From the NCBI GenBank assembly GCA_023488945.1, contig JAMDBZ010000057.1:1-23613 (forward strand): a DNA stretch of 23,613 nt, in the 5' to 3' direction. Positions within the stretch are counted from its first letter, which is position 1, and each line of letters begins with the position of its first letter. A program made the translations under genes and the position numbers. This document shows positions 23,431 through 23,613 of the stretch, in pieces. Origin of the DNA: Deltaproteobacteria bacterium. Its GTDB lineage: Bacteria; Desulfobacterota_E; Deferrimicrobia; Deferrimicrobiales; Deferrimicrobiaceae. The notes beneath the pieces were generated by a model. It saw nothing but the letters and a program-made list of their open reading frames with translations, did not search any database and was not told the origin of the DNA.

Positions 23431-23613
23431 GCGACACCCCCCACAGGTAAATCGAACGTTGCCTTGGGGGTTACCCCCGAGGGCCTACTCTCGATCAGGT
23501 TCTTGATCTGCTCTTCAAGTCCCGTCCGCCCCGCGGTCCCGAACTTCAATTTAAGGACCGCCTCGTAGGTGGCGCCGTTCTCCTCGATGGAGTTGAAGAG
23601 GGTCTGGGCCACG
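23427..23613 (-). CDS. C-terminal end of a large upstream protein (possibly a DUF499/COG1483 ATPase)
   Basis: The frame is open from the right edge to TGA 23427-23429, giving about 61 residues: AQTLFNSIEENGATYEAVLK, then FGTAGRTGLEEQIKNLIESR, then GVTPKATFDLP. The N-terminus is outside the window. The apparent GTG at the edge is only an internal codon. It overlaps the 142-residue gene by 4 bases, so it belongs to the same operon. In related clusters the gene before a DUF1156 methylase is often a DUF499/COG1483 ATPase, which would fit, but no ATPase motif is in view and the identity is a guess from context. Confidence 0.6.
   Translation of the reverse strand, partial: VAQTLFNSIEENGATYEAVLKLKFGTAGRTGLEEQIKNLIESRPSGVTPKATFDLPVGGVA

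Noticed and set aside
15280..23613. Defence operon considered as DISARM class 1 (SNF2 helicase plus methylase)
   Set aside because: The methylase is of the DUF1156 type and no DrmA, DrmB or DrmC genes are in view; outside genes could still change this.

Overview
The window reads as a piece of a GC-rich bacterial chromosome. Several traits fit a deltaproteobacterium-like (Desulfobacterota-type) organism: frequent GTG/TTG starts, many 4-base stop/start overlaps, a branched-chain-amino-acid-type ABC transporter, CoA-transferase-family enzymes and a single-chain PurL. No rRNA, tRNA or other taxonomic marker is present, so this placement is inference only.

Layout. (1) 1-506: a minus-strand RelB/DinJ-type antitoxin with its own promoter, followed by a YafQ-like toxin cut by the window edge. 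(2) 577-4485: purL, a full-length single-chain FGAM synthase on the minus strand whose signature blocks look like the animal/plant type. (3) 4689-5447: a YdcF/ElyC-like (DUF218) membrane protein, divergent from (4) 5551-7153: a two-gene plus-strand operon for an IpdAB/glutaconate-CoA-transferase-like enzyme. The alpha subunit is interrupted by an in-frame TGA, with clear family sequence before and after it in the same frame and a SECIS-like hairpin just downstream. This is the most interesting point in the window. (5) 7252-13162: a minus-strand operon encoding a GntR/FCD regulator, an isochorismatase-like hydrolase, LivK, LivG, LivF, LivM and LivH. It has a palindromic operator candidate upstream and a strong stem-loop between livK and livG. 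(6) 13308-14666: glycerate 2-kinase (DUF4147/MOFRL) with its own promoter. (7) 14791-15235: a gene-poor boundary of about 450 bp with a strong terminator, nested palindromes, a recombinase-tail-like fragment and another long hairpin. (8) 15280-23613: a minus-strand operon that looks like a defence (restriction/methylation-type) module. It contains the C-terminus of an upstream protein (possibly an ATPase), a 142-residue protein of unknown function, a DUF1156/COG1743 DNA methylase, a PLD-SNF2 helicase and a two-transmembrane coiled-coil protein. Its lower GC content and the recombinase-like fragment at its edge suggest it was acquired horizontally.

How the genes may work together. The regulator, hydrolase and transporter plausibly form a uptake-plus-first-step catabolic unit for a small organic acid or amide. 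The CoA-transferase-like pair and glycerate kinase lie beside it but are separate transcription units. The defence-like genes are tied by 4-base overlaps from the right edge to the helicase, so they are probably translated together. The ATPase identity and any further genes lie beyond the right edge.
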